Positions 42,630-51,191 of a stretch of DNA of 64,000 nt are shown here, in pieces. The translations under genes and the position numbers were made by a program. Source of the stretch: Bin75 sp965200435 (GTDB lineage: Bacteria; Nitrospirota; Nitrospiria; Nitrospirales; UBA8639). The stretch lies in NCBI GenBank assembly GCA_965200435.1, contig OZ241337.1, forward strand, positions 992,001 to 1,056,000. Direction: 5' to 3'. Each line of letters begins with the position of its first letter. The first letter of the stretch is position 1. Below the pieces are notes generated by a model, which saw nothing but the letters and a program-made list of their open reading frames with translations, did not search any database and was not told the DNA's origin.

Positions 42630-42851
42630 CTACGATTGACCTTTGGCAAAACGGTCTTTCAATCGCGCTTTCATTTCCTTATCTTTGTCGGCGAGAACTT
42701 CGCCTGTTACCCAATCTACTTCCGCCTTGCTTTGCCTCAGCAAGGCGATTTCTGATGGTGTCAACATCCGGGGAACAGGAGAGGGGCCGATCATCCGTTT
42801 GAGTTTGGCGACGGAAGGAGTGAGCAAATTGTTCCCGCTATCATTTTTCAT
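42630..42851 (-). CDS. small hypothetical protein in the cas locus
   Basis: A 73-residue basic protein: residues 15-35 are KLKRMIGPSPVPRMLTPSEI-like, followed by ALLRQSKAEVDWVTGEVLAD and a C-terminal Lys/Arg-rich helix. I do not recognise a family. It lies between the second Fic antitoxin and the cas3 stub on the same strand and could be part of either module. Confidence 0.45.
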   Translation of the reverse strand: MKNDSGNNLLTPSVAKLKRMIGPSPVPRMLTPSEIALLRQSKAEVDWVTGEVLADKDKEMKARLKDRFAKGQS

Positions 42852-42877
42852 GGTCTCGTCCGTGTCGTTGTCGGAGT

Positions 42878-42988
42878 TCAGGGAGGCAGGTAAAGGCGCC
42901 AGTGTTCTGCCATGTCCGGGAGGCAGGACGCACAGATGTGCCGGTGTAACTCCAGCAAGAGTTCGTGGATGGTCAATTCCGCAAACAT
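42878..42988 (-). CDS. very short ORF with His/Cys motif (36 residues)
   Basis: The frame reads MFAELTIHELLLELHRHICA then SCLPDMAEHWRLYLPP. The HRHICASC spacing could bind a metal or be the stub of a larger protein. It is not supported by a clear ribosome-binding site and could be chance or a gene remnant. Confidence 0.25.
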   Translation of the reverse strand: MFAELTIHELLLELHRHICASCLPDMAEHWRLYLPP

Positions 42989-43021
42989 CCTGTTGGAAAT
43001 AGCAAGTTCAGTATCGTCGAG

Positions 43022-43060
43022 TCATTCCGCCAGCAGCGGAGTAAGTTCCAAGTAGCTCAG
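43022..43060 (-). pseudogene. truncated second fic (stub after the antitoxin)
   Basis: Right after the second antitoxin the overlapping frame reads LSYLELTPLLAE and stops. This matches the start of the complete Fic segment (LSCQQLAPLLAE) with mostly silent changes. The remainder of the Fic domain is absent. It shows that a second antitoxin-fic pair once stood here. Confidence 0.7.
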
Positions 43061-43266
43061 GATACCGACTGAGTTTTCGATGTAACGAGTCGCTGAATAC
43101 GACGGGCCAGTCGTTCCCGAATCCATTCCTCGCTTACCGGTTCTCCCTCCATCGCCATGGAATTGGCCACGTGACGTGGAATGGCTTCCACGTGACGCCG
43201 TAGCTGTTCTTCCGGCGGAAGATTGCGCCAATGCATGATCGCTTCTTTCCAATGATTGTCCGACAT
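43057..43266 (-). CDS. second class I Fic antitoxin (VbhA-like)
   Basis: A 69-residue paralogue of the antitoxin at 39409: MSDNHWKEAIMHWRNLPPEE, then AIPRHVANSMAMEGEPVSEE, again with the SxxxEG motif. A GGAGGAAG ribosome-binding site precedes ATG 43266. Its Fic partner is a 12-residue stub, so it is an orphan that could still bind the Fic domain encoded at the end of cas3. It is the first gene of the leftward cas locus. Confidence 0.78.
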   Translation of the reverse strand: MSDNHWKEAIMHWRNLPPEEQLRRHVEAIPRHVANSMAMEGEPVSEEWIRERLARRIQRLVTSKTQSVS

Positions 43267-43435
43267 CGTTGTTCTCTTCCTCCTATAACACAATGCCCCT
43301 CCACAACCTAGGCTATGGGTCTTCTTGTCTGGCGAGGCACGGCATCTTATCCTATTTACGTTGGGCGCTGGCGGATTTCAAGCCATCTCGTCCCCTCTTA
43401 CAAACCGATTTTGGGAGAGCTTTTGCTGCTTGCAC

Positions 43436-44671
43436 TCAACGCGGGATCAGGTATCTCACGAGTTTCTCCATGGTCAGGCCTTGGACCACGATGGAAAATA
43501 CGACCACGACGTAGGTCATGGCCAGGATCACGTCGCGGGCCGGGCCGGGTGGTAATGACAGAGCCAGGGCCACACTGATGCCACCTCGCAACCCGCCCCA
43601 CGTCATCAGCCACACGGCCCCGGGCGTAAATGAGCGGATACGACTCAGCAGCGCGATCGGCACCCCGATTGCCAGCAGGCGGGACAGGAGAATCAGCGGA
43701 ACCATCAACGCGCTCGCGAGGAGATACTGTTGGGTAAACGTGAGCACGAGCACTTCCAACCCGATCAACACGAACAGGACTGCATTCAGGATCTCGTCGA
43801 TCAGCTCCCAAAACGTGTCCAGGTGTTCCCGGGTTTTTTTCGACATGGCCAGCACACGCCCTTGGTTGCCCACCATTAACCCTGCCACTACGACGGCGAT
43901 GGGACCGGAGAGATGCAACGCGCCCGCCAGGGCATAGCCGCCGGTGACGAGGGCAAGGGTGATCAGCACTTCGATCTGGTACTGGTCAATGCTTTTCAGA
44001 AGCCAATAGGCCAAGGAGCCCAGCCCCAGTCCGAAGAGGACTCCGCCCACGGCTTCTTGCGCGAACAACCCGGCGACGTGGCCCACGGTGGGCTCATGCG
44101 TCCCGGCTGCGACTTCGGCCAAGACTAAAAACACCACGACTCCCACGCCATCGTTAAAGAGGGATTCCCCCGTAATTTTCACTTCCAAACTTTTCGGAGC
44201 ATTGGCGTTTTTCAAGATGCTCAGGACCGCGATGGGATCGGTCGGTGAGATCAGGGCTCCGAACACCAGACAGGTGAGATAGGCAAGCGGAATGCCGATC
44301 AGGGCCAACACCCAATAGGTGAAGGTCCCTACCAACACGGTGGAGAGCAGGATACCAATGGTGGCTAACGACCCGATAGCCCATTTCTGGTTGAACAGGT
44401 CGTTGAGATTCACGTGTAAGGCCCCGGCAAAGAGCAAAAAACTCAACATGCCGTGGAGCAGGGTTCGATTGAAGTCGATGGATTCCAGCCACCCGGCCGC
44501 ATGGGCCTCCAGGTGAAATCCCAGGAGATCGATCCCGTGCAGCAGGAGGGACCCGGTGAGGGCAATCACCATCACACCGATGGTGACGGGTAATCGAATG
44601 AACCGGTAGTTGAGATACGAGAATCCCGCCGTCAGGGTCAGGACGATGGCAAGAATGTCGAACAGGTCCAT
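43436..44671 (-). CDS. CPA1-family Na+/H+ antiporter (NhaP type)
   Basis: A 411-residue cation/proton antiporter with 12-13 membrane segments. The exchange-site motif is ISPTDPIAVLSILK and the ND-type motif follows in GESLFNDGVGVVVFL; WGGLRGGISVALALSLP near the end is also typical of NhaP/NHE proteins. No long cytoplasmic C-terminal domain is present. It would keep pH and sodium balance across the inner membrane. ATG 44671 begins a membrane segment. Confidence 0.92.
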   Translation of the reverse strand: MDLFDILAIVLTLTAGFSYLNYRFIRLPVTIGVMVIALTGSLLLHGIDLLGFHLEAHAAGWLESIDFNRTLLHGMLSFLLFAGALHVNLNDLFNQKWAIGSLATIGILLSTVLVGTFTYWVLALIGIPLAYLTCLVFGALISPTDPIAVLSILKNANAPKSLEVKITGESLFNDGVGVVVFLVLAEVAAGTHEPTVGHVAGLFAQEAVGGVLFGLGLGSLAYWLLKSIDQYQIEVLITLALVTGGYALAGALHLSGPIAVVVAGLMVGNQGRVLAMSKKTREHLDTFWELIDEILNAVLFVLIGLEVLVLTFTQQYLLASALMVPLILLSRLLAIGVPIALLSRIRSFTPGAVWLMTWGGLRGGISVALALSLPPGPARDVILAMTYVVVVFSIVVQGLTMEKLVRYLIPR

Positions 44672-44742
44672 ATGAGGCAGGAGAAACGGGTCAGGACGAA
44701 TTGGCTCAATGGGCCGGCACCTGGGGACAGGTGAGGCGCCGG

Positions 44743-45522
44743 TCAGGGACCCTGAAAGAGTTCATCAAAAAAGAGTTGCATGTGTTGCCAGGACCGCTCG
44801 TCGGCTTGCCGATCGTATTGCAAGGCGTCTATGCCATGGGCATCCGCACCCGGGTTGGTGAAACTGTGCTTCGCCCCGGCGTAGATCACCCTGTGCCAAT
44901 CGAGGTTCGCGGCCTCCAGCGCCCGCCGAAATGTGCGAACGTGTTCTTCACTGAGAAAGGGATCGGCATTGCCATGGGCAATGAGGATTTTTGCTTTGGC
45001 GCTTTGGGCCTGCGGAGGCAACGGCAGTGCGCCGTGAAAGCTCACTACCCCGTCTATGTCGGCTCCGCTATAGGCTAATTGAAGCACCGTGGCGCCACCG
45101 AAGCAGTAGCCGATCGCTGCCATGCGCTCGGGATCGACCACATCTTGGCCTCGTAGCACGGCCAAGCCTTTGAGAGCCCGATCCTGCCATTGCTTCACGT
45201 CAGCCTGGACCTGCTTCATCCAGGTGGCTGCCTGGTCCGGGTGGGTGTTGACTTGGCCTTTTCCATACATGTCCACGGCAAAGGCCACGTATCCAAGCCC
45301 TGCGAGTTGCCGGGCCCGGTCGCGGGCATAGCCATTCAAGCCCCACCATTCATGCACCACCAGGATACCCGGTCGTTTTCCCGTTCGGGCGTCATCCCAT
45401 GCCAAAAATCCTTCGAGTGGCACGTCGCCGTGTTGATAGGGAATCGTCTCGGATTGAATCTCGGCCAGACAAAGTGAGGGGAGAAGCAGAACCAACATAA
45501 ACATGCCGAGTCGGTGTATCAT
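44743..45522 (-). CDS. exported dienelactone hydrolase-family protein
   Basis: A 259-residue alpha/beta hydrolase. A signal peptide (MFMLVLLLPSLCLA) is followed by the DLH fold: GILVVHEWWGLNGYARDRA, then the nucleophile Cys in IGYCFGGATVLQ, Asp in NADPFLSEEH and His in AGAKHSFTNP, giving the Cys-Asp-His triad. The ATG at 45522 has AGGAGC upstream. Natural substrates of such exported DLH proteins are usually unknown; hydrolysis of lactones or esters in the periplasm is likely. Confidence 0.88.
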   Translation of the reverse strand: MIHRLGMFMLVLLLPSLCLAEIQSETIPYQHGDVPLEGFLAWDDARTGKRPGILVVHEWWGLNGYARDRARQLAGLGYVAFAVDMYGKGQVNTHPDQAATWMKQVQADVKQWQDRALKGLAVLRGQDVVDPERMAAIGYCFGGATVLQLAYSGADIDGVVSFHGALPLPPQAQSAKAKILIAHGNADPFLSEEHVRTFRRALEAANLDWHRVIYAGAKHSFTNPGADAHGIDALQYDRQADERSWQHMQLFFDELFQGP

Positions 45523-45678
45523 TATTGCTCCTTTCACCATGGGCGTCACACGTGCAACGAGCCCGAAGTCACGCTTCAAGAACGGCCTCTCGGACGTTGT
45601 TATACCGAAAAACTGTTTTTCTCACAATGGACGAGTCAGACATCTGGGGCTGTTGATTAACGCAGCGGTGAGATTTCT

Positions 45679-45825
45679 AGGGAACCTCTGATTTCGTGCA
45701 CTATCGGGCGCATGGCGGCGTGGTGTCCTCGCTCAACCCTCACCTATCTCTTTTGATAAGCTTCGGGTTTCGCTCCGGGACGCCTGGCCCTGCATCCCGC
45801 TATCACACGAAATCAGAGGTTCCCT
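45679..45825 (+). repeat. MITE-like repeat, copy 4 (147 bp)
   Basis: Perfect terminal inverted repeats of about 20 bp (AGGGAACCTCTGATTTCGTG and its complement), with the flanks TTCT and AAAG. The core carries TGTCCTCGCTCAACCCTCACC-type sequence, as in the other copies. It occupies the centre of the 402-bp gap between the hydrolase and amtB; the rest shows no gene. Confidence 0.88.
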
Positions 45826-45924
45826 AAAGGGGCCTTCCGGGCCGAGAGGATTTTTTTGCTGAGAGGAGAGGAGGGGTTCTGATTGATCTTTGGTTATCTT
45901 TATCTGAATGGAGCACGCCTTCTC

Positions 45925-47223
45925 TCATTTCTCCCAGAGAGGCTTCTCTTTCTTTGACTTGAGTTCATTGACGTCGTCGGCATCGGGAATCACCAGAAAT
46001 TCTGGATACGCCTCGATCCCCAGTTCCGCCACGTCCTGACCGAGTTCCTCCACCTGCGACGAGACCCGCGCCCCCAAGGTCATGTCGATGATCAGCCACA
46101 GGACCCAGGAGATGACAAACACAAATGCGCCGATCGCCATGACTCCAAGGAGTTGGATGCCCACATTGCCGCCGGCCGCAATACACACGGCCAGTGTGCC
46201 CCATATCCCGGCCACAAGATGAGCCGGGACCGCCCCGACGACGTCGTCAATCTTCACGACTTCCAGCAGTTTGATCCCCGTCGTACAGAGGACTCCGCCG
46301 GCCGCACCGATGAAAATCGCCCAGTGATGCTCGATAATATCAGGCCCAGCGGTAATCGACACCAGCCCGGCAATCGCCCCGTTGAGGCCGGCAAACAGAT
46401 CATAGCGACCCAATATGGGTTTCGACACGGTGATCGCCGCCATCACCCCGGCCGCCGCCGCCAGATTCGTGTTTGTCAGGATGATGCTGATGGCCAGGGC
46501 ATCGCTCACCCCAGCCAGGGCCAGTTGCGAGCCGCCGTTGAATCCGAACCAGCCCATCCAGAGGATGAACACCCCCAGCGTCACCACAGGGACGTTCGAC
46601 GGAGGCGTGGACTTGACGGTACCGTCGGGCCGGAACTTCCTGAGTCTCGGTCCCACGACAATCGCTCCGGCCAGAGCCGCCCACCCGCCGGTGGAATGCA
46701 CGATGGTCGAACCGGCAAAGTCCTTGAATCCCATCTGATCAAGCCAGCCACCGCCCCATGTCCAAGCCCCGACAACGGGGTAGATGAACGCAGTGAGAAG
46801 CAGCGTGAACAGGAAGAACGACCAGAGTTTCACCCGTTCGGCCAAGGTTCCCGACACAATGGAGGCCGTAGTCGCCACAAACACCATCTGGAAAAACCAG
46901 TCCGACATGATGGCGTAGCCGTTCTCAGCGACTGCTTGTGCCGCTGACGCGTCACCCTTGAGCAAGGCAATTTCTTCAGCGGACGGTCCGTAGAGGAGCT
47001 GGAAGGAGCCTATCCACGATCCGACGTCCACATACATCAGGTTGTAGCCGATCGCGTAATAGGCGAGGCCCGCAATCGCGTACAGGCCGATGTTTTTCAG
47101 ACAAATGACGGAAGCGTTCTTGGTACGGACGGACCCGGACTCCAGCATGGTGAAGCCCGCGCACATCCACATCACCAATACGCCCCATATCAAGAACGAA
47201 AAGGTGTTGAGAACGAAACTCAC
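45925..47223 (-). CDS. amtB: ammonium transporter
   Basis: A 432-residue Amt/Rh channel with 11 membrane segments that conducts NH3/NH4+ across the inner membrane. The conserved acidic residue and first pore His are in KDFAGSTIVHSTGGWAAL and the second pore His is in VPAHLVAGIWGTLAV. The phenylalanine gate region is at DWFFQMVFVAT. The C-terminal cytoplasmic tail is long and charged (about 55 residues). No glnK gene accompanies it in this window, which is unusual because amtB is commonly paired with a PII gene. Confidence 0.93.
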   Translation of the reverse strand: MSFVLNTFSFLIWGVLVMWMCAGFTMLESGSVRTKNASVICLKNIGLYAIAGLAYYAIGYNLMYVDVGSWIGSFQLLYGPSAEEIALLKGDASAAQAVAENGYAIMSDWFFQMVFVATTASIVSGTLAERVKLWSFFLFTLLLTAFIYPVVGAWTWGGGWLDQMGFKDFAGSTIVHSTGGWAALAGAIVVGPRLRKFRPDGTVKSTPPSNVPVVTLGVFILWMGWFGFNGGSQLALAGVSDALAISIILTNTNLAAAAGVMAAITVSKPILGRYDLFAGLNGAIAGLVSITAGPDIIEHHWAIFIGAAGGVLCTTGIKLLEVVKIDDVVGAVPAHLVAGIWGTLAVCIAAGGNVGIQLLGVMAIGAFVFVISWVLWLIIDMTLGARVSSQVEELGQDVAELGIEAYPEFLVIPDADDVNELKSKKEKPLWEK

Positions 47224-47250
47224 GACTTTCCCCTTTGCCCGCGATTGCCG

Positions 47251-47631
47251 TCATGATAGCATAAGCGCTTGCCTTGTCAATAAGCAGGATTCTTGAAAAT
47301 CCGAGTATTCTTTCCCCGGGGTCTGTGCAAAAAGGAAGTACGAAACTCGCAATGGAAATTTTGCCTGTTCAGCAAGTTGCTCGGCGGTCTTATAGTTCTT
47401 CGGATAATGTTGCCCTCCACCACCCACGTCGATGACGCTGGTCAATCCGAAACGGGCTAATTGGTAAAAGAGGTGTACTGTGGAATTGACTTGCTCCTCG
47501 GGTGAGAGCGCCGGCAGACTCGCAATGGACTGATACAGCAAGGCCGGATGGGGATCGGCAATCAACAGTCCGGTAGGCTTGCCATCCGGACCCAATTCCA
47601 AGCGCGACCCTTGGTTTGTGCTTATCCGCAC
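47251..47631 (-). pseudogene. internal fragment of an amidohydrolase (family 3)
   Basis: The 126-residue frame contains DGKPTGLLIADPHPALLYQS and FGLTSVIDVGGGGQHYPKNY, which match the central part of YtcJ-like amidohydrolases of about 550 residues. Both ends are missing: there is no N-terminal HxH metal site and no C-terminal barrel. The fragment abuts the CDGSH gene and the amtB upstream region, suggesting a deletion scar. Confidence 0.7.
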
Positions 47632-47651
47632 AACTTCCTGAGACCGGGGTA

Positions 47652-47888
47652 TCAGAGAGTCGAGTGCGTGCCGTCACAAAACGGTGGGGTGCCCGTGCGC
47701 TTGCATCCGCAGAAGGCGACCTGTTTTTTTTTAGTCACGTCCACCTCCATGGGTGTGAACTCGGTCCCGTCGTGCGAGCCATCACAGAACGGTTGATTCT
47801 TGGACCGGCCACACCGACACCAAAAGTATTTCCCGGGTTCGACTTCCATCACATAGGGTGAACGTTGCGCAATGATTGGATCGGCCAT
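47652..47888 (-). CDS. CDGSH iron-sulfur protein with two domains
   Basis: A 78-residue protein with two tandem CDGSH motifs: CRCGRSKNQPFCDGSH (residues 24-39) and CGCKRTGTPPFCDGTH (60-75). Each has three Cys and one His to bind a [2Fe-2S] cluster, so both sites look complete. Double-CDGSH bacterial proteins are suggested to act in redox or iron-sulfur handling. Start ATG 47888. Confidence 0.92.
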   Translation of the reverse strand: MADPIIAQRSPYVMEVEPGKYFWCRCGRSKNQPFCDGSHDGTEFTPMEVDVTKKKQVAFCGCKRTGTPPFCDGTHSTL

Positions 47889-47918
47889 CGATTTGCTCCT
47901 TTCGTTGAAAAACTGGTT

Positions 47919-48746
47919 TCAATGCTTCGGAAAAAACGGCAAGAACACCCGTTCGACGTTCTTTTCATTCATCATCGTTTCATCCACTGCCACATCGAAC
48001 GCTGCCCTGACGTTGTTGCCCGCGACATCCTCAAGATCGGTCGAAATGGCTAGACGATGCGGCCCTGATTGCCATGGCGAGGAAGGGATAAATTCCCAGC
48101 GCGTTTCATGCTCAACAACCGTCATGTTTCCTTTCACCGCTTGGCCGTCCGCATCAAGCACCGCGAGAGAGCGAAGGAGCAGCGACCTATCCATGATGCG
48201 CGAAAATTCCAGTACCAGCGGCTCTTGGCTCTTGACCTTTGGCAAATCCGTGATCCATTTTTCAGGCGACAGTGCCAAGCGAATCGGTGCTTGCATGAAA
48301 AATGATTTCGTAAAGGTTCGGTCGAGTGTCTTGCCCCGGTAATCTTTCATGTCTTGACGAATCACCAGCGTATAGCGTTTGCCGCGTTGAAGCGGCACCC
48401 CAACCCGCACATTCGGGCCGACACCACGTTTGATCCGCCCCGGGTCAAGCAACAGGGTCAGGCGTCTCTCATCACGATCCCAAAGCTCTATGGCCAGATT
48501 AAGAAACGGATTGATGATCTTTTCCCCATTCTCTCCTGTCAGCTTGATGGACTCGCGAACCTGTCCCCGACGCATCGGCGTTGAAAAATGCACGTACAGG
48601 CGCAAGAGGTTCTCAGGCAGCACGTCGGATGTCGGATAAACGGCGGTGACTTCGTGACGACCCTCTGCCTCTCCGCCATGGACCGGCGCGGCAAGACACA
48701 TCAGAACCGCTATGAACGAACAGGCTATTTTAGAGAAGCGATTCAT
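47919..48746 (-). CDS. secreted protein with Ig-like (Big_5-type) domains, function unknown
   Basis: A 275-residue protein with a signal peptide (FSKIACSFIAVLMCLAAPV). The mature part begins AVYPTSDVLPENLLRLYVHF and continues with STPMRRG, typical of Big_5 beta-sandwich domains; a second similar unit holds SQEPLVLEFSRIMDRSLLL. It may be an envelope or cell-surface structural protein. It is followed on the same strand by another secreted protein gene, and the two may form one unit. Confidence 0.7.
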   Translation of the reverse strand: MNRFSKIACSFIAVLMCLAAPVHGGEAEGRHEVTAVYPTSDVLPENLLRLYVHFSTPMRRGQVRESIKLTGENGEKIINPFLNLAIELWDRDERRLTLLLDPGRIKRGVGPNVRVGVPLQRGKRYTLVIRQDMKDYRGKTLDRTFTKSFFMQAPIRLALSPEKWITDLPKVKSQEPLVLEFSRIMDRSLLLRSLAVLDADGQAVKGNMTVVEHETRWEFIPSSPWQSGPHRLAISTDLEDVAGNNVRAAFDVAVDETMMNEKNVERVFLPFFPKH

Positions 48747-48800
48747 GATCCATCTCGCCGCATCTTCGACAACGAAGACTGCTTCCTGGGTCCCAATCGA

Positions 48801-50034
48801 TCAGGTGGGGCCCGGCCAATTCATTTCAACGATGTGATCAGCCCGGTCAAAGGACAAGGGTACCGGCAACGTGTGCAAATCAAGGCGACCCGGAGTTTTG
48901 GGGTTTGGCCGAATCACAGCCGACCAACCGGCATCCAGCAAATCAAGATGCAGCGCACCCGAAAGCGGAATGGGATATTGCGCGACCCCGGCAGGGCCAT
49001 AATTGTTTGTCACGTTCACCGGCATGGCTTGGGCCGAACCAATAGCAGAAAGGGCCACTTGTTTCGCGCTACGGCTGGTATTCGTCACCAGTACATAATC
49101 TTGGCCGTCCATCGGATTGTTGTAACTGATCATGTCGATCGGTGTGTTGCCAAAACCCAGTTCACCAATCATTTCACCGCGAACCTTTGTCCCGTCCTGC
49201 AGGATGTCCAACGGAATCCGTACCAACGGTGTGCAGGCATACACGGCAATCAGGGTTGGCGTGCCGTCAATCTTACGAATGTCCTTCGCGATAATCGGCG
49301 CGCGGGTTTCAAATTGCGCATGAACCGCATGCCAGATTTCTATGAACGTGGTGGAAACCCTGGAATCAAACGGATAGGCCATGCGGCGCAGCTTCGAGGC
49401 AAACTCTTCATTGGATACGCCGGAGACAAAAATCTCACCTTCCCAATAATCAATATCCGTGATCGCCAGCATGTTTTGAGGCTGGCCGAATTCCAACGTT
49501 TCATGCACGGGAACCGGCCCGACACTGGCCGAAGAGTTGCTTGATCTTCTCAAGGTTCAACCGCTCGAGCCGTCCGTTATTCACTTTTAAGATGACCGGG
49601 ATGGTATCAGGACCATGCCCACGATGAACGGAAAGGAACACTTGCTTGGATGGTTTGTGAACCACCATGTCATTGATGTGAATGTCATCACCATTCACGT
49701 TCAGCAGTCGTGCGGCTTTTGCTCCGATATCGGATAGTAAATCGACCCCCTCAAACGTCTGGGCGTTGCCCAGAGCGACGCCTGCCTGGGAATCGATATC
49801 ACGGGCACCCAATTCAAACGCATGCACTAATCCGCCTTTTGAATCGCCGACGAATAATACGTTGTTTGGGCCAAAGCTGAGCGCACCTGCTGATTGAAGT
49901 TGCGGGTTAACCGGCGCAGGCGCCGCCTCTGTTTCCAAAGCTGTTTGAGCCACCCCGTAAGAAACCGGAAAGGCATGTAAGGTAAGGGCTAGTGTCACTA
50001 CCAGAAAAACAGGGTTTCGTTTTCTTATTCTCAC
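48801..50034 (-). pseudogene. secreted protein of unknown function, split by a frameshift
   Basis: Two frames join to about 410 residues. The first starts at GTG 50034, supported by AAGGAGG 8 nt upstream, and has a signal peptide (NPVFLVVTLALTLHAFPVSY) and LSFGPNNVLFVGDSKGG, a beta-propeller-like start. The second continues with GPVPVHETLEFGQPQNMLAI and ends at 48801. The shift occurs around 49530-49555, where LNLEKIKQLFG ends and SVGPVPVHE begins; a one-base change would restore one protein. Function is unknown. It may be inactive or a sequencing error. Confidence 0.65.
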
Positions 50035-50161
50035 TTTTGATCCCTCCTTTTTGAGTCGATCCAGCATCAATCACCGGCATTTGGTGAAAAGTGAACGCGC
50101 TTTTCTGTTTCCGAACCCATGTTTTCTGTCTTATTAAAGGTCAGGTCTCTTCCCAATTGCG

Positions 50162-50953
50162 TTACTTCTGATATAACGGGTACTCCACCTCAGCCGGAAC
50201 CTCGATCGCAGCGAGACGAAGCGGACCGGTTTGCTCCGAGTGGATCGCGATCGAGCCGTTCGTTCCGGCGTGGACGACCGCAAAATATCTTGGTGCAAGT
50301 CCATGTTGTTCCGAATCGGCCTCATCGCTCAGCGTACCTTCTCCGTTAATCACGACCATGGCCAAGGTTCGGTTCGTGGAAAGTCCGCGCCGGTACGCAT
50401 GGCCGGACGGAATGAGAATATCCTGCATGGTCGCTTCCGCCAGAATCGAGATCGGCGCACCGTTTCCAATGACGTGTTTCACGGTCACCCCACCACGAAC
50501 CTCGACGGGAAAATCTTCATGGCGAAACTCGGCATACGTCGGTGTGTGGTGGACGGTTTCTCTCAGGTTCGGCTCGAACCAGATTTGAAATAATTCATTG
50601 TGCTCGCCGATAGTTTCCTCTTCATGAGAGACTCCGGAACCCGTTTGCATCACCTGCGCGCCGCCGGCTTTGACCCGGCTTCGATTACCCATAGTATCGT
50701 AATGGCCGATTTCTCCTTCGAGAGCGTAACTCATGATTTCAAAGGCCCGATGAGGATGGAGCCCGATTTTCCCGTAGCCCTTGGCCGTGCCCCAGGCCCA
50801 GTAAAACAGGGGGCCCGTATGGAGAACACCGGGACCTTCTCCGGGAAACCCTAGAGGCTTGACTTCAGTGATCCTCCCGCCATCGAACGCGCCGGTCCCT
50901 TGGACTTCAGGTGGATAGATTGTGATAACCATGGGTTTCGCGATGAGATCCAT
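50162..50953 (-). CDS. pirin-family bicupin protein
   Basis: A 263-residue pirin. The N-terminal cupin carries the metal site in LHPHRAFEIMSYALEGEIGH followed by YDTMGN; the second cupin lies in residues 150-250. Pirins bind iron, act as quercetinases in some bacteria and as regulators in others. ATG 50953 (MDLIAKPMVITIYPPEVQGT) follows AAGGAAAG. A sigma-54-type promoter lies 45 bp upstream, and the divergent gene encodes a sigma-54 activator, which very likely controls it. Confidence 0.9.
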   Translation of the reverse strand: MDLIAKPMVITIYPPEVQGTGAFDGGRITEVKPLGFPGEGPGVLHTGPLFYWAWGTAKGYGKIGLHPHRAFEIMSYALEGEIGHYDTMGNRSRVKAGGAQVMQTGSGVSHEEETIGEHNELFQIWFEPNLRETVHHTPTYAEFRHEDFPVEVRGGVTVKHVIGNGAPISILAEATMQDILIPSGHAYRRGLSTNRTLAMVVINGEGTLSDEADSEQHGLAPRYFAVVHAGTNGSIAIHSEQTGPLRLAAIEVPAEVEYPLYQK

Positions 50954-50997
50954 TTTGGCTTTCCTTTCATTTTTTTTTGACTCTCTTGTTGCATTAA

Positions 50998-51014
50998 TGC
51001 ACGGACCGTGCCAA
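50998..51014 (-). promoter_or_regulatory. sigma-54 (-24/-12) promoter of the pirin gene
   Basis: On the minus strand the sequence TTGGCACGGTCCGTGCA matches the consensus TTGGCACGnnnnTTGCA with one change (GTGCA for TTGCA). GG (51012) and GC (51000) are spaced by exactly 12 bp. Transcription would start near 50988, giving a 35-nt leader before the pirin ATG. Confidence 0.75.
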
Positions 51015-51109
51015 CACAGATACAGAATCATAACACATTAATAATACACGATTTTTTTATGCTATCTTCATTTCCTGAGTTTCTACGCAAATGAGTACAT
51101 TACTTATAT

Positions 51110-51126
51110 GAGTAGATAATCTACTC
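51110..51126. promoter_or_regulatory. palindromic upstream activator site
   Basis: GAGTAGATAATCTACTC is a perfect 17-bp palindrome with a central A. It lies about 120 bp upstream of the predicted pirin start site, the usual distance for a sigma-54 enhancer, and 66 bp upstream of the activator ATG. A shorter palindrome AGTACATTACT follows at 51094-51104. This would let the activator bind both its own control region and the pirin enhancer. Confidence 0.6.
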
Positions 51127-51191
51127 AAATTCGTATAAAGTGGTGAGTGTGCTCGTCGGGCGGTGGCTTTTAAACAGCCGAGAGAGTCCGG

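Noticed and set aside
42878..43020. Further cas or Fic sequence between the antitoxin and the small hypothetical gene
   Set aside because: Only a 36-residue frame is present, with no similarity to Fic or Cas3 that I can see.
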